Assembly: GCF_947503375.1 (NCBI RefSeq)
Contig: NZ_CANNDQ010000001.1
Coordinates: 1 to 64,000, forward strand
Direction: 5' to 3'
Length of the DNA stretch: 64,000 nt
Source of the DNA: an uncultured Psychroserpens sp.
Lineage (GTDB): Bacteria; Bacteroidota; Bacteroidia; Flavobacteriales; Flavobacteriaceae
The notes under the pieces are model-generated. The model did not search any database, was not told where the DNA came from, and was given only the letters and a program-made list of their open reading frames with translations. Made by a program: the position numbers and the translations under genes. Within the stretch, counting starts at the first letter, position 1; each line of letters starts with the position of its first letter. Positions 34,887-43,765 of this stretch are shown piece after piece.

Positions 34887-35468
34887 TTATAAATTTTTTA
34901 ATGCGTCCTTTATAAGGGTTTCTACATTTGCATCAGGTTGTTGAGATAATAATTTATCTATAACACGTTCGGATTGTTTTTTTGTAAATCCAAGAACTTC
35001 TAAAGCAGATAACGCTTCATCTTTGTTGGTATTGCTTTTATTAACAGAAACTTCATCAATATCATAAACTTTAAGCACTTTATCCTTTAAATCTAATATA
35101 ACTCGGGCAGCAGTTTTTGCCCCAATTCCTTTGATAGACTGTATCAAAGCCACGTCTCCATGTGCAATACCTTCTTTTACTTGCTGTGGAGACAGTGATG
35201 ACAGCATAGTTCTCGCTGTACTTGCTCCTACACCACTCACAGAAATTAAAAGTCTAAATATTTCTCGTTCAGAAAGAGAAGAAAACCCGTAAAGTGTATG
35301 TGCATCTTCACGAACTAATAAATAGGTGTAAAGCTTTAGGTGTTCTTGATCTGGAATTTGTGAATACGTATGTAAAGATATGTTTAGCAGATAGCCAACT
35401 CCATTGCAATCTATAACAATATCGGTTGGATTTTTTTCCACCAATTTACCTTGAATATGCGTAATCAT
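34887..35468 (-). CDS. ruvA: Holliday junction branch migration protein RuvA
   Basis: A 193-residue cytoplasmic DNA-binding protein that tetramerises on Holliday junctions and loads RuvB. Domain I OB fold (MITHIQGKLVEKNPTDIVID), two helix-hairpin-helix motifs (LISVSGVGASTA; LIQSIKGIGAKTAARVI) and a C-terminal RuvB-contacting domain (ALEVLGFTKKQSERVI) are all present. Its partner ruvB is 7 kb away on the same strand. A full promoter lies upstream, and sprA follows after 2 bp. Confidence 0.96.
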   Translation of the reverse strand: MITHIQGKLVEKNPTDIVIDCNGVGYLLNISLHTYSQIPDQEHLKLYTYLLVREDAHTLYGFSSLSEREIFRLLISVSGVGASTARTMLSSLSPQQVKEGIAHGDVALIQSIKGIGAKTAARVILDLKDKVLKVYDIDEVSVNKSNTNKDEALSALEVLGFTKKQSERVIDKLLSQQPDANVETLIKDALKNL

Positions 35469-35490
35469 TTAATTGATTTAGTTAAGAACT

Positions 35491-35519
35491 CAAATGTAAT
35501 AAAATTATTTACATTTCAA
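35491..35519 (-). promoter_or_regulatory. Promoter of ruvA-sprA
   Basis: On the minus strand TTG (35517-35519; in CCTTTG), 18 bp spacer, TACATTTG (35491-35498): full consensus. Leader about 17 nt. It probably drives both ruvA and the type IX gene sprA. Confidence 0.75.
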
Positions 35520-35525
35520 AGGTGC

Positions 35526-37829
35526 TTATTTCTCTAATGTTTCTCGTTTTTGTTGTGCTTTCTTTTCTTTTTGTTGAGCATCAATAACAGCGATTGCTGT
35601 CATGTTAACAATTTCGTCAACACTAGCATCTAATTGAAGAATATGAACAGGCTTTCGCATACCCATCATTATTGGACCAATAGAGTCTGCTTTATTCAAT
35701 TCCTTTAAAAGTTTATAAGTAATATTTGCAGATTCTAAATTTGGAAAAATAAGTGTGTTTACTTTTTTTCCTGCCAACTTAGAAAAAGGGAATATATCTT
35801 GTAACATTTCGCTATTTAAAGCGAAGTCTGTTTGTAACTCACCATCAACTAATAAATTAGGATGTCTCTTGTGAAGATATTCAACAGCTTCACGAACCTT
35901 CGTTGCTGTTTGATTTTTAGAAGACCCAAAATTAGAGTATGAAGTCATGGCCATTACGGGTTCCATACCAAACATCCTAACTACTTTTGCTGTCATTTGC
36001 GCAATTCTTGTTAGGTCATTAGCTGAAGGGTTTATATTGATTGATGTATCACTTAAAAACATTGGACCACGTTGTGTCATCATCACATTTGTAGTTGCAA
36101 CACGTGTGGCGCCTGGCGCCAAGCCTACGAGTTCTAACATGGGCTTTACAACTGATGGATAATTGCGTGAAAAACCTGATATCAGAGCATCTGCATCACC
36201 TTCATTTACCATCATTGCGGCAAAGTAATTACGCTCTCTCATGATCTTTTCAGCTGAAAAGCGAGTTACACCATTTCGTTTTCGTTTTTTCCAATAGACT
36301 TCAGCATATTTATTTTTTCTTTCTATTTCTTCATCAGATTTAGGGTCAATAATTTCTACATCTGCTTCAAATTCTATTTCTTCCATAAGTTGAAGAATAG
36401 CATCTTTTCTTCCTAATAATATAGGAATTGCTATCCCTTCATCATGAGCAATTTGAGCCGCCTTCAATACATCTAATTGATCTGCTTCAGCAAAAACCAC
36501 ACGTTTTGGATTGAGTTTCGCTCGATTGTGTAATAATCGTACAATCTTATTGTCTGAACCTAATCGTTGCAGTAACTCTTCTTCATATTTTTGCCAATCT
36601 TCAATAGGTTCTTTAGCGACTCCACTTTCTATAGCTGCTTTAGCAACAGCAGGAGGAACTGTAGCAATTAAACGCGGATCGAATGGTTTTGGAATGATGT
36701 AATCCTTTCCAAATGTTAAACGCGTCTCTCCATATGCGATGTTAACCTGTTCAGGAACAGGTTCTTTGGTAAGTTCTGCTAATGCTCTCACTGCTGCCAT
36801 TTTCATAGCTTCATTAATCTTTGTTGCACGAACATCTAGCGCTCCTCTAAAAATAAACGGAAATCCAAGAACATTATTAACCTGATTAGGATGATCACTA
36901 CGTCCAGTAGCCATAATTATATCGTCGCGAGTATCTATAGCTAATTGATATTTTATTTCAGGGTCTGGGTTGGCCATTGCAAATACAATTGGATTTGCAG
37001 CCATAGTTTTTAGCATTTCTGGGCTAACAATATCTGAAGTCGATAATCCAATAAACACGTCGGCATTAATCATGGCTTCATCTAAAGTATCCATTTTTCT
37101 ATGGGTAGCAAATTCGGCTTTTTGAGCAGTTAGGTTGTCGCGGTCATTCCTAATAACACCTTTACTGTCAAGCATTACCATGTTTTCACGTTTAGCTCCG
37201 CAAGCTTGATATAATCTAGAACAAGAAATTGCTGCAGCTCCAGCACCACTAATTACAATTTGAACATCTTCTATTTTTTTCTCAGCAAGCTCCAAGGCAT
37301 TTATTAAAGCGGCAGCAGAAATTATTGCAGTACCATGTTGATCATCATGCATTACTGGAATATCAAGTTCTTCCTTTAAACGTTTTTCTATTTCAAAAGC
37401 TTCAGGAGCTTTTATATCTTCTAAGTTAATTCCTCCAAATGTTGGTGCAATATGTTTTACCGTTTGTATAAACTCTTCAATATTCTCAGTGTCAACTTCA
37501 ATATCGAACACATCTATATCAGCAAAAATTTTAAATAATAGCCCTTTACCTTCCATCACTGGTTTAGAGGCTTCGGGGCCAATATTTCCTAATCCTAAAA
37601 CAGCAGTTCCATTTGAAATAACTGCCACTAAATTACCTTTCGCAGTATATTTATAGGCATTGTTTTTATCTCTTTCAATTTCCAAACATGGTTCGGCTAC
37701 ACCAGGAGAGTATGCTAAAGATAAGTCTCGTTGCGTTGCATATTTCTTAGTTGGCAACACTTGAATTTTACCAGGTTTTGGTTTAGCATGATATATTAAA
37801 GCTTCTCTTCGTTTACTTTGTTTGCTCAT
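35526..37829 (-). CDS. maeB: NADP-dependent malic enzyme (malic domain plus phosphotransacetylase-like domain)
   Basis: A 767-residue cytoplasmic enzyme converting malate to pyruvate and CO2 with NADPH formation. Residues about 1-430 hold the malic enzyme core (SLAYSPGVAEPCLEI, VMHDDQHGTAIISAAAL, NAD(P)-binding VISGAGAAAISCSRL). Residues about 430-767 are the phosphate acetyltransferase-like domain found in MaeB-type enzymes, where it regulates the enzyme through acetyl-CoA (known from family). Length matches the family. A -7 box precedes it; the gap to ruvA (57 bp) has a separate promoter. Confidence 0.94.
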   Translation of the reverse strand: MSKQSKRREALIYHAKPKPGKIQVLPTKKYATQRDLSLAYSPGVAEPCLEIERDKNNAYKYTAKGNLVAVISNGTAVLGLGNIGPEASKPVMEGKGLLFKIFADIDVFDIEVDTENIEEFIQTVKHIAPTFGGINLEDIKAPEAFEIEKRLKEELDIPVMHDDQHGTAIISAAALINALELAEKKIEDVQIVISGAGAAAISCSRLYQACGAKRENMVMLDSKGVIRNDRDNLTAQKAEFATHRKMDTLDEAMINADVFIGLSTSDIVSPEMLKTMAANPIVFAMANPDPEIKYQLAIDTRDDIIMATGRSDHPNQVNNVLGFPFIFRGALDVRATKINEAMKMAAVRALAELTKEPVPEQVNIAYGETRLTFGKDYIIPKPFDPRLIATVPPAVAKAAIESGVAKEPIEDWQKYEEELLQRLGSDNKIVRLLHNRAKLNPKRVVFAEADQLDVLKAAQIAHDEGIAIPILLGRKDAILQLMEEIEFEADVEIIDPKSDEEIERKNKYAEVYWKKRKRNGVTRFSAEKIMRERNYFAAMMVNEGDADALISGFSRNYPSVVKPMLELVGLAPGATRVATTNVMMTQRGPMFLSDTSININPSANDLTRIAQMTAKVVRMFGMEPVMAMTSYSNFGSSKNQTATKVREAVEYLHKRHPNLLVDGELQTDFALNSEMLQDIFPFSKLAGKKVNTLIFPNLESANITYKLLKELNKADSIGPIMMGMRKPVHILQLDASVDEIVNMTAIAVIDAQQKEKKAQQKRETLEK

Positions 37830-37883
37830 AGAACATAAATTAACTAAATGCTACTAAGGTTTGTAGTAACTATAAATGAATTA

Positions 37884-37891
37884 CAAATGTA
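37884..37891 (-). promoter_or_regulatory. -7 promoter box of maeB
   Basis: Reads TACATTTG on the minus strand, 54 bp before the ATG. No TTG at the right spacing. Confidence 0.45.
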
Positions 37892-38004
37892 ACTGTTTTA
37901 GAAGAAAAGAAAGGCTAAAAAAAGGGATTAAGAACCTACTTTTAAAAAACAATACTTTATTTTAGATGTTTCCGTTTTTAAGTTAACAAACCTTAACTGC
38001 TTTA

Positions 38005-40356
38005 ATGAAAAAATTAATATTTTTTATCGCATTCATTTCTTTCAATGCGTATTCACAAAGAACCTCAACTTTTAAAATTTTAGACTCAATTACCAAAACA
38101 CCCATTGCATTTGCCAATATTATTTTTGATAATGATAATTATAGTGGAACGATCTCTGACATTGACGGAACGTTTTCTATAAAACCTTCAACTCAAAACG
38201 TTACTATTAGTTATGTTGGTTATGAGACATTAACCGTTAATGTTGAATCTTTTAAAACTAACACAATTCTTCTCAAATCTAAAATTGATGAACTTGATGA
38301 AGTGATTATTAATTCAGATTACAATCCTGCAATTGCTATAATGAAAAAAGTGATTGCCAATAAAGATCTTAACAATCCTGAAAACATTAACTCTTTTAGT
38401 TATAAAGCCTATAACAAAGTGTTTTTTGATTTTATTGGCTCTGGAGAATTAGATTCTATTAATGATTTTTTTGAAGACAAACACGTATTTATAAATGAAA
38501 CGATTTCAAGACGTAATTATATAAAACCCGACCTAAAAGAAGATATTATTCTAGCAACTAAAGTCTCTGGGTTCAAGGATCCTTCATTTGGCACACTAGC
38601 AACAGACTTTCAACCTTTTTCTTTTTATAAAGACGTAATTGATTTGTTTGAAATAAAATACCTCAACCCAATTAGCAATGGTAGTATCAAAAAGTATGCG
38701 TTCAAATTAGAAGACGAATTTATACAAAATAAGGATACTGTTTTTATCATTTCATTTAAACCCAAAAAAGGAAAAAATTTTGACGGTCTTAAAGGGTTAT
38801 TATATGTAAATTCAAATAAATATGCAATTCAAAATGTAGATGCCGAACCTTACTTAGAACAAAAAACTACAATCAAAATTCAACAAAAATACGCATTAGT
38901 AGATAGCACCTATTGGTTTCCTCAACAGCTCAACTTTGTGGCTACTATTGGTAATGGTGACTTTTCAATGCGCTACACTGGTAAAAGTTACTTTGATGAC
39001 ATTGCTACTAATACTTCTTTGAATCGTAAAGATTTTTCTTTTGAGTCTGTTACCTTTTCAAAAGATGCTACAAAAAAATCTGATCAGTTTTGGGCAGCTA
39101 ATAGAAGGGATAGTTTAAATAACAAAGAGCATATTACCTATAAATTTTTAGATAGCATTGGTGATAAATTTAATTTTGACGGTAAATTGAAACTCTTTAG
39201 CAGTATTGCAACTGGGCGTTATCCATTTAAATATATAGACTTAGATCTAACCAAAATTGTTGCCTATAACAAATATGAAAAACTAAGACTTGGTGCTGGT
39301 TTCATAACTAATGATGACCTATTTAAAAATCTATACTTTGGTGGTTTTTTTGGTTATGGTTTTGGTGATAAAGCATCTAAGTATGGCGGACACATAACTG
39401 CTAAAATCCCAGGAAAACGTGATATATCTTTTACGCTCAGTTATGAAAATAATTTAAGGGAAGCTGGTACCAATCTATTGGAAAAAAATTACAATCTAAT
39501 TCCGTTAAGAAATATTTTAGCTGAACGCATGGATAACATCAAAGCATTAAGCCTTGAAAGCAATTTAAAACTATTTCGGAATTTTTACTGGACATTTGAA
39601 TTGAGTACCGCAGAAATAGTACCAAAATATGAGTATCAGTTTTTTGACAACAATCAACTAATTACAGCATACAACAATACCGAATTTAAAGCTGGCTTTA
39701 GTTATTTTGTAAGAGAAGAAGTCGTTAACGCATTTAACACTAAGCTTAGGACTTATAGTGATTTTCCTGTACTTAATTTTACTTACTCTAAAGGGTTAAA
39801 AAATGTTTTTGATGGTGATTTTTCTTATAACAAATATGAGTTTAGTATTAACCATACATTTAACATCACTAATGTAGGTAAAACAAGATATAGACTTGAA
39901 GCTGCACATGTAGACGCAAATATCCCTTATGGGCTGTTACTTACTGGAGAAGGCACGTATGATGTTAATTATCCAATCATAATTCATGACCACTTTCAAA
40001 CCTCTCAACCCTATGAATTTCTTTCAAATTCTTACATTAATCTATTTACAACACACGATTTTGGTGGTCTCTTATTTAAAAGTGGTCGGTTTCAACCAGA
40101 TATAATTTTACACAATAACTTAGGTTATGGCAGTCTTTCAGATAATTTTAGACATCAAAATATTATTTTTAAGGAAAAAGATGAGGTGTTTTTAGAAACC
40201 GGATTAGAACTTAGAAATATTATCAAATTAAATTATTTTGACATGGGCTCTTTTGGTCTTGGGTTGGGTACGTTTTACAGATATGGTTACCACAATTTAC
40301 CTAAGACCAGTGATAATTGGGTTTTTAAATTTGCAGCTGGGTTTACGTTTAAATAG
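38005..40356 (+). CDS. DUF5686 / carboxypeptidase-regulatory-like outer-membrane protein
   Basis: A 783-residue protein with signal peptide (MKKLIFFIAFISFNAYSQ), a CarboxypepD_reg-like beta-sandwich at about 20-100 (FKILDSITKTPIAFANIIF, GTISDIDGTFSI, VTISYVGYETL), then a long DUF5686 region with beta-barrel-like strands to a terminal aromatic residue (AAGFTFK). The N-terminal domain is the same plug-like module found in SusC-type receptors, but TonB-box and plug features are not evident. Function is unknown. It converges with queG with a 4-bp gap and no visible terminator. Confidence 0.85.
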   Translation: MKKLIFFIAFISFNAYSQRTSTFKILDSITKTPIAFANIIFDNDNYSGTISDIDGTFSIKPSTQNVTISYVGYETLTVNVESFKTNTILLKSKIDELDEVIINSDYNPAIAIMKKVIANKDLNNPENINSFSYKAYNKVFFDFIGSGELDSINDFFEDKHVFINETISRRNYIKPDLKEDIILATKVSGFKDPSFGTLATDFQPFSFYKDVIDLFEIKYLNPISNGSIKKYAFKLEDEFIQNKDTVFIISFKPKKGKNFDGLKGLLYVNSNKYAIQNVDAEPYLEQKTTIKIQQKYALVDSTYWFPQQLNFVATIGNGDFSMRYTGKSYFDDIATNTSLNRKDFSFESVTFSKDATKKSDQFWAANRRDSLNNKEHITYKFLDSIGDKFNFDGKLKLFSSIATGRYPFKYIDLDLTKIVAYNKYEKLRLGAGFITNDDLFKNLYFGGFFGYGFGDKASKYGGHITAKIPGKRDISFTLSYENNLREAGTNLLEKNYNLIPLRNILAERMDNIKALSLESNLKLFRNFYWTFELSTAEIVPKYEYQFFDNNQLITAYNNTEFKAGFSYFVREEVVNAFNTKLRTYSDFPVLNFTYSKGLKNVFDGDFSYNKYEFSINHTFNITNVGKTRYRLEAAHVDANIPYGLLLTGEGTYDVNYPIIIHDHFQTSQPYEFLSNSYINLFTTHDFGGLLFKSGRFQPDIILHNNLGYGSLSDNFRHQNIIFKEKDEVFLETGLELRNIIKLNYFDMGSFGLGLGTFYRYGYHNLPKTSDNWVFKFAAGFTFK

Positions 40357-40360
40357 GCAA

Positions 40361-41290
40361 TTATTCATTTTTTAAAAACTTGATATTTCGTTGTAAACCC
40401 TCAAATTTTGTTCGCTTTACTGCCGAATTTTTGAACACCTTATTAAATGTTTCCCGAGTCACCTCTTCCCAATCTTTCTTTGACATAGACAACAACTCTG
40501 GGTTAGGATTAAATAAAGGCTCTTGATGTGGTTTTGAAAAACGATTCCACGGACAAACATCTTGGCATACGTCACAGCCAAACATCCAGTCATCAAACTT
40601 ACCTTTAAACTCTGAAGGAATATTTTCTTTCAACTCTATTGTAAAATAAGAAATACATTTACTACCATCTACCACATAAGGTTCAGTAATAGCTTCTGTA
40701 GGACATGCATCTATGCATGCGGTACATGTTCCACAATGATCGGTAGTTGCATGATCGTATTCCAATTCTAAATCAATGATCAATTCGGCTACAAAGTAAA
40801 ATGAGCCTACTTGTTGCGTTAGTAAATTACTATGCTTACCTATCCAACCTAATCCCGATTTTGCAGCCCATGCCTTATCTAAAACTGGAGCAGAGTCAAC
40901 AAAAGCTCTACCATACACATCACCAATTTGTTCTTGAATTGCATTTAGTAACTCCCTCAATTTATCTTTTATCACAAAATGATAATCGGTTCCGTAAGCA
41001 TATTTTGATAGCTTATAACTGGCTTTATTTTGAACTTCTGAAGGGAAATAGTTTAGCAATAATGAGACCACACTTTTTGAGCCTTCAACTAGCTTAGTTG
41101 GATCTAAACGCTTGTCAAAATGATTTTCCATATACCTCATCTCGCCATGCCTATTCTTATTAAGCCATTGCTCTAAACGAGGTGCTTCATCTTCTAAGAA
41201 TTCTGCTTTTGAAATACCGCAAGACAGAAAGCCAAGGCGCTTGGCTTCAGACTTTATAAATTGGCTATATCTTGATTTATTCTCAATCAC
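40361..41290 (-). CDS. queG: Epoxyqueuosine reductase
   Basis: A 309-residue cobalamin- and Fe-S-dependent enzyme for the last step of queuosine synthesis in tRNA. Two 4Fe-4S motifs are intact: [16 protein letters not shown] and [11 protein letters not shown]. The catalytic-domain signature [15 protein letters not shown] is present. The start is GTG at 41290, overlapping the P450 stop (TAGTG); no in-frame ATG lies close by, and the N-terminus ([16 protein letters not shown]) fits the family. The C-terminus is shorter than E. coli QueG, which has an extra HEAT-like region; such short forms are common in Bacteroidota. Confidence 0.95.
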   Translation of the reverse strand: MIENKSRYSQFIKSEAKRLGFLSCGISKAEFLEDEAPRLEQWLNKNRHGEMRYMENHFDKRLDPTKLVEGSKSVVSLLLNYFPSEVQNKASYKLSKYAYGTDYHFVIKDKLRELLNAIQEQIGDVYGRAFVDSAPVLDKAWAAKSGLGWIGKHSNLLTQQVGSFYFVAELIIDLELEYDHATTDHCGTCTACIDACPTEAITEPYVVDGSKCISYFTIELKENIPSEFKGKFDDWMFGCDVCQDVCPWNRFSKPHQEPLFNPNPELLSMSKKDWEEVTRETFNKVFKNSAVKRTKFEGLQRNIKFLKNE

Positions 41291-42624
41291 TAATCTCTAC
41301 TAGTAAAATTTAAAAATGCATTTTTGGGTTTCAAGGTTATTAAAGGTGTAATATCAATGGTCTTAAAGTTTGCCTGAATTTTAAACTGAGATATTATTTC
41401 ATTTACAGCAATAATCATTTCGAACATGGCAAAATTATTTCCAATACATTTTCTTGGACCAGCACCAAACGGAAAGTATTGCGATGAGAATTGTCGGCTA
41501 CCTTTACTGAATCGTTCTGGCAGGAATTTGTTTGGTTGTTCCCATAATTCTGGATGACGATGTATTTCATAAACTGAAAACAACAAATTAGATCCTGATT
41601 CAAATTTCATCGACTCAAATTCGTCTGGAGCTATATTTACACGATCTATAAAATACGCTGGAGGGTATAAACGCATAGACTCTTCGATAACTTGCTGGCA
41701 TACTTTTGAGGACATTATGATAGTCATTAAATCATCTGTATTTTTTTTTACTCTTGTAATCTCATCATAAATTTTTTCTTGCCATTCTGGGTGTAAAGCT
41801 AACAGCTGAAACGTAAATGTAAGTGCATTGGAAGTTGTTTCATGACCTGCAGTAAACAATATTAATATTTCATCAATTAGTTGTTCTTCGTTCATGAAGC
41901 TTCCATCTTCATATTGTGCTTCTAGCAACATATCTAACAGATCGTTCTCTTTCGTTTCAGACAAACGTCTTTGGCTTACAATTTGTTTTAATATTTGTCT
42001 AGCCTCTCGAGTAAGTTCAATATGTTTTTCAATTTTTCCACTAAGATTAAACCACCATCCTAAATACGGTTGACGCAACTCTTTAACTAACATTTTTTGA
42101 GCTGTTTCTGTAATATATTGAAGTCTATTAATATCTTTCTGATTAGCAGCGCTGCTGAATAATGATTTCACAACCGTTTGAAAAGCCAAGTCATTTAGAA
42201 TAGGAAATATATCAATATGCTCATCTGACTGAATACGCTCATACTCAGAAATGATAGCATCTTTAATAGATTGAAGCAAGTTATTTAATTGTTTTTTATG
42301 AAAGGCTGGCTGGATCAACTTTCGTTGTTTTCGCCAAAACTCACCTTCAGAGGTCAACAAACCTTTGCCCACATATTTACTTAAATCTTTAGTTTGAATT
42401 TTAGACTTAACGTAGTTCTTTTGATTCTTCTGAAGTACATATTCAGCAAAAGCTGCATTTCTACAAAAAAAGACACTTGTATTGAAACCTATCTTCAGCC
42501 TAAAAATATCGCCTTGTTCTATAAAATTTTGATGGTGAAACGGTAATGGGTTCTTTAATATATTGGCTGAATGCTTTAAAAATCTAGTTAAAGGAACAGT
42601 AGGTATTTGTTTCGATGTGTTCAT
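41290..42624 (-). CDS. Cytochrome P450
   Basis: A 444-residue soluble haem monooxygenase. The I-helix motif AGHETTS, the ExxR motif ESMRLYPP and the haem-ligand loop [17 protein letters not shown] are all intact, so it should be active. Sequence style is closer to the CYP102/CYP4-like fatty-acid hydroxylase group than to CYP105-type enzymes, but this is only an impression. It has no fused reductase and no ferredoxin gene beside it. It lies between ruvB (49 bp upstream) and queG (1-bp overlap), likely co-transcribed with both. Substrate is unknown. Confidence 0.93.
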   Translation of the reverse strand: MNTSKQIPTVPLTRFLKHSANILKNPLPFHHQNFIEQGDIFRLKIGFNTSVFFCRNAAFAEYVLQKNQKNYVKSKIQTKDLSKYVGKGLLTSEGEFWRKQRKLIQPAFHKKQLNNLLQSIKDAIISEYERIQSDEHIDIFPILNDLAFQTVVKSLFSSAANQKDINRLQYITETAQKMLVKELRQPYLGWWFNLSGKIEKHIELTREARQILKQIVSQRRLSETKENDLLDMLLEAQYEDGSFMNEEQLIDEILILFTAGHETTSNALTFTFQLLALHPEWQEKIYDEITRVKKNTDDLMTIIMSSKVCQQVIEESMRLYPPAYFIDRVNIAPDEFESMKFESGSNLLFSVYEIHRHPELWEQPNKFLPERFSKGSRQFSSQYFPFGAGPRKCIGNNFAMFEMIIAVNEIISQFKIQANFKTIDITPLITLKPKNAFLNFTSRD

Positions 42625-42673
42625 TCCATATGTCCTTTAAAATACCAGAAAACATTAAAAAATAAAATAAATA

Positions 42674-43696
42674 TCAAAACAGACCGCCTTGAATTGATCC
42701 TTTAATTTTTCCTAGATGTTTGTAGGCTAGTTCAGTTACTTCTCGACCTCTGGGTGTACGCATAACGAAGCCTTGTTGTATTAAAAAGGGTTCATAAACC
42801 TCTTCAATAGTTTCTGCGCTCTCACTTACTGCTGTTGCTAGTGTAGTAATTCCTACAGGGCCACCCTTAAATTTATCTATGATAGTAGATAAGATTTTAT
42901 TGTCCATCTCATCTAATCCATGTGCATCAACATTAAGGGCTTTTAATGCAAACTTAGCTATTTTTATATCGATATTTCCGTTTCCTTTTATTTGAGCAAA
43001 ATCTCTAACACGTCTTAAAAGTGCATTAGCAATTCTTGGAGTTCCTCTACTTCTCCCAGCTATTTCTACAGCTGCTTCCATGGAGATCGGAACCTCTAAA
43101 ATTGAAGCGCTTCGTTGAACAATAGTAGACAATAATTCAGTATTGTAATATTGAAGTCTACTTTGAATACCAAAACGAGCACGCATGGGTGACGTTAATA
43201 ATCCTGACCTAGTTGTAGCACCTACTAAAGTAAAAGGGTTCAAGTTAATTTGTACTGTTCTGGCATTAGGACCAGATTCGATCATAATGTCTATTTTATA
43301 GTCTTCCATAGCCGAGTAAAGGTATTCCTCAACTATTGGACTCAAACGATGAATTTCATCAATAAATAACACATCACGTTCATCTAAGTTGGTCAATAAA
43401 CCAGCTAAATCTCCTGGCTTATCTAAAACGGGTCCTGAGGTCACTTTAATCCCTACACTCAGTTCACTTGCTAAAATATGAGCTAAAGTAGTTTTACCTA
43501 GCCCTGGTGGCCCATGAAATAGCGTATGATCTAAAGCTTCATCTCTTCCGTTTGCTGCTTGAACAAATATTTGGAGGTTCTCCAAAACTTGATCCTGACC
43601 TGTAAAATCATCAAATGATAGTGGTCTTAATTTTTTTTCTACGTCTAACTCTTCAGAAGAAAAATTATCGTTTGTTGGATCTAAGTTCTCGTTCAT
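42674..43696 (-). CDS. ruvB: Holliday junction helicase RuvB
   Basis: A 340-residue AAA+ motor that drives branch migration with RuvA. Walker [10 protein letters not shown], Walker [10 protein letters not shown], sensor GATTRSGLL, arginine-finger region PMRARFG, and the winged-helix end ([23 protein letters not shown]) are intact. The track starts at TTG 43705, which is part of the -7 box TATATTTG; the first ATG, 43696 ([10 protein letters not shown]), is used. That ATG is only 6 bp after the box, so the transcript may be leaderless. Confidence 0.96.
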   Translation of the reverse strand: MNENLDPTNDNFSSEELDVEKKLRPLSFDDFTGQDQVLENLQIFVQAANGRDEALDHTLFHGPPGLGKTTLAHILASELSVGIKVTSGPVLDKPGDLAGLLTNLDERDVLFIDEIHRLSPIVEEYLYSAMEDYKIDIMIESGPNARTVQINLNPFTLVGATTRSGLLTSPMRARFGIQSRLQYYNTELLSTIVQRSASILEVPISMEAAVEIAGRSRGTPRIANALLRRVRDFAQIKGNGNIDIKIAKFALKALNVDAHGLDEMDNKILSTIIDKFKGGPVGITTLATAVSESAETIEEVYEPFLIQQGFVMRTPRGREVTELAYKHLGKIKGSIQGGLF

Positions 43697-43702
43697 ATAA
43701 CA

Positions 43703-43710
43703 CAAATATA
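43703..43710 (-). promoter_or_regulatory. -7 promoter box of ruvB
   Basis: Reads TATATTTG on the minus strand, directly continuing the T-tract of the ctaD terminator and ending 6 bp before the ruvB ATG. No TTG at the usual spacing. Confidence 0.6.
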
Positions 43711-43744
43711 AAAAAAGCCTCTCGTTATCTACGAAAGGCTTTTC
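43711..43744 (-). terminator. Intrinsic terminator of the act-cta operon
   Basis: Minus strand AAAAGCCTTTCGT / loop agata / ACGAGAGGCTTTTTTT. One pair is U-G on this strand and a C-A mismatch on the other, so it is directed at the ctaD transcript, ending 22 bp after its stop. Confidence 0.88.
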
Positions 43745-43765
43745 AATATTTTTTAAATATGAGTT

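Noticed and set aside
36107-36121. Palindromic TGGCGCCTGGCGCCA, considered as a protein-binding site
   Set aside because: Lies inside maeB and encodes GAPGA-type residues common to the family; no promoter nearby.
40340-40400. Inverted repeat GGGTTTAC ... GTAAACCC around the DUF5686/queG convergent stops
   Set aside because: Arms are 8 bp with a loop of about 50 nt and no T-tract; unlikely to be a terminator.
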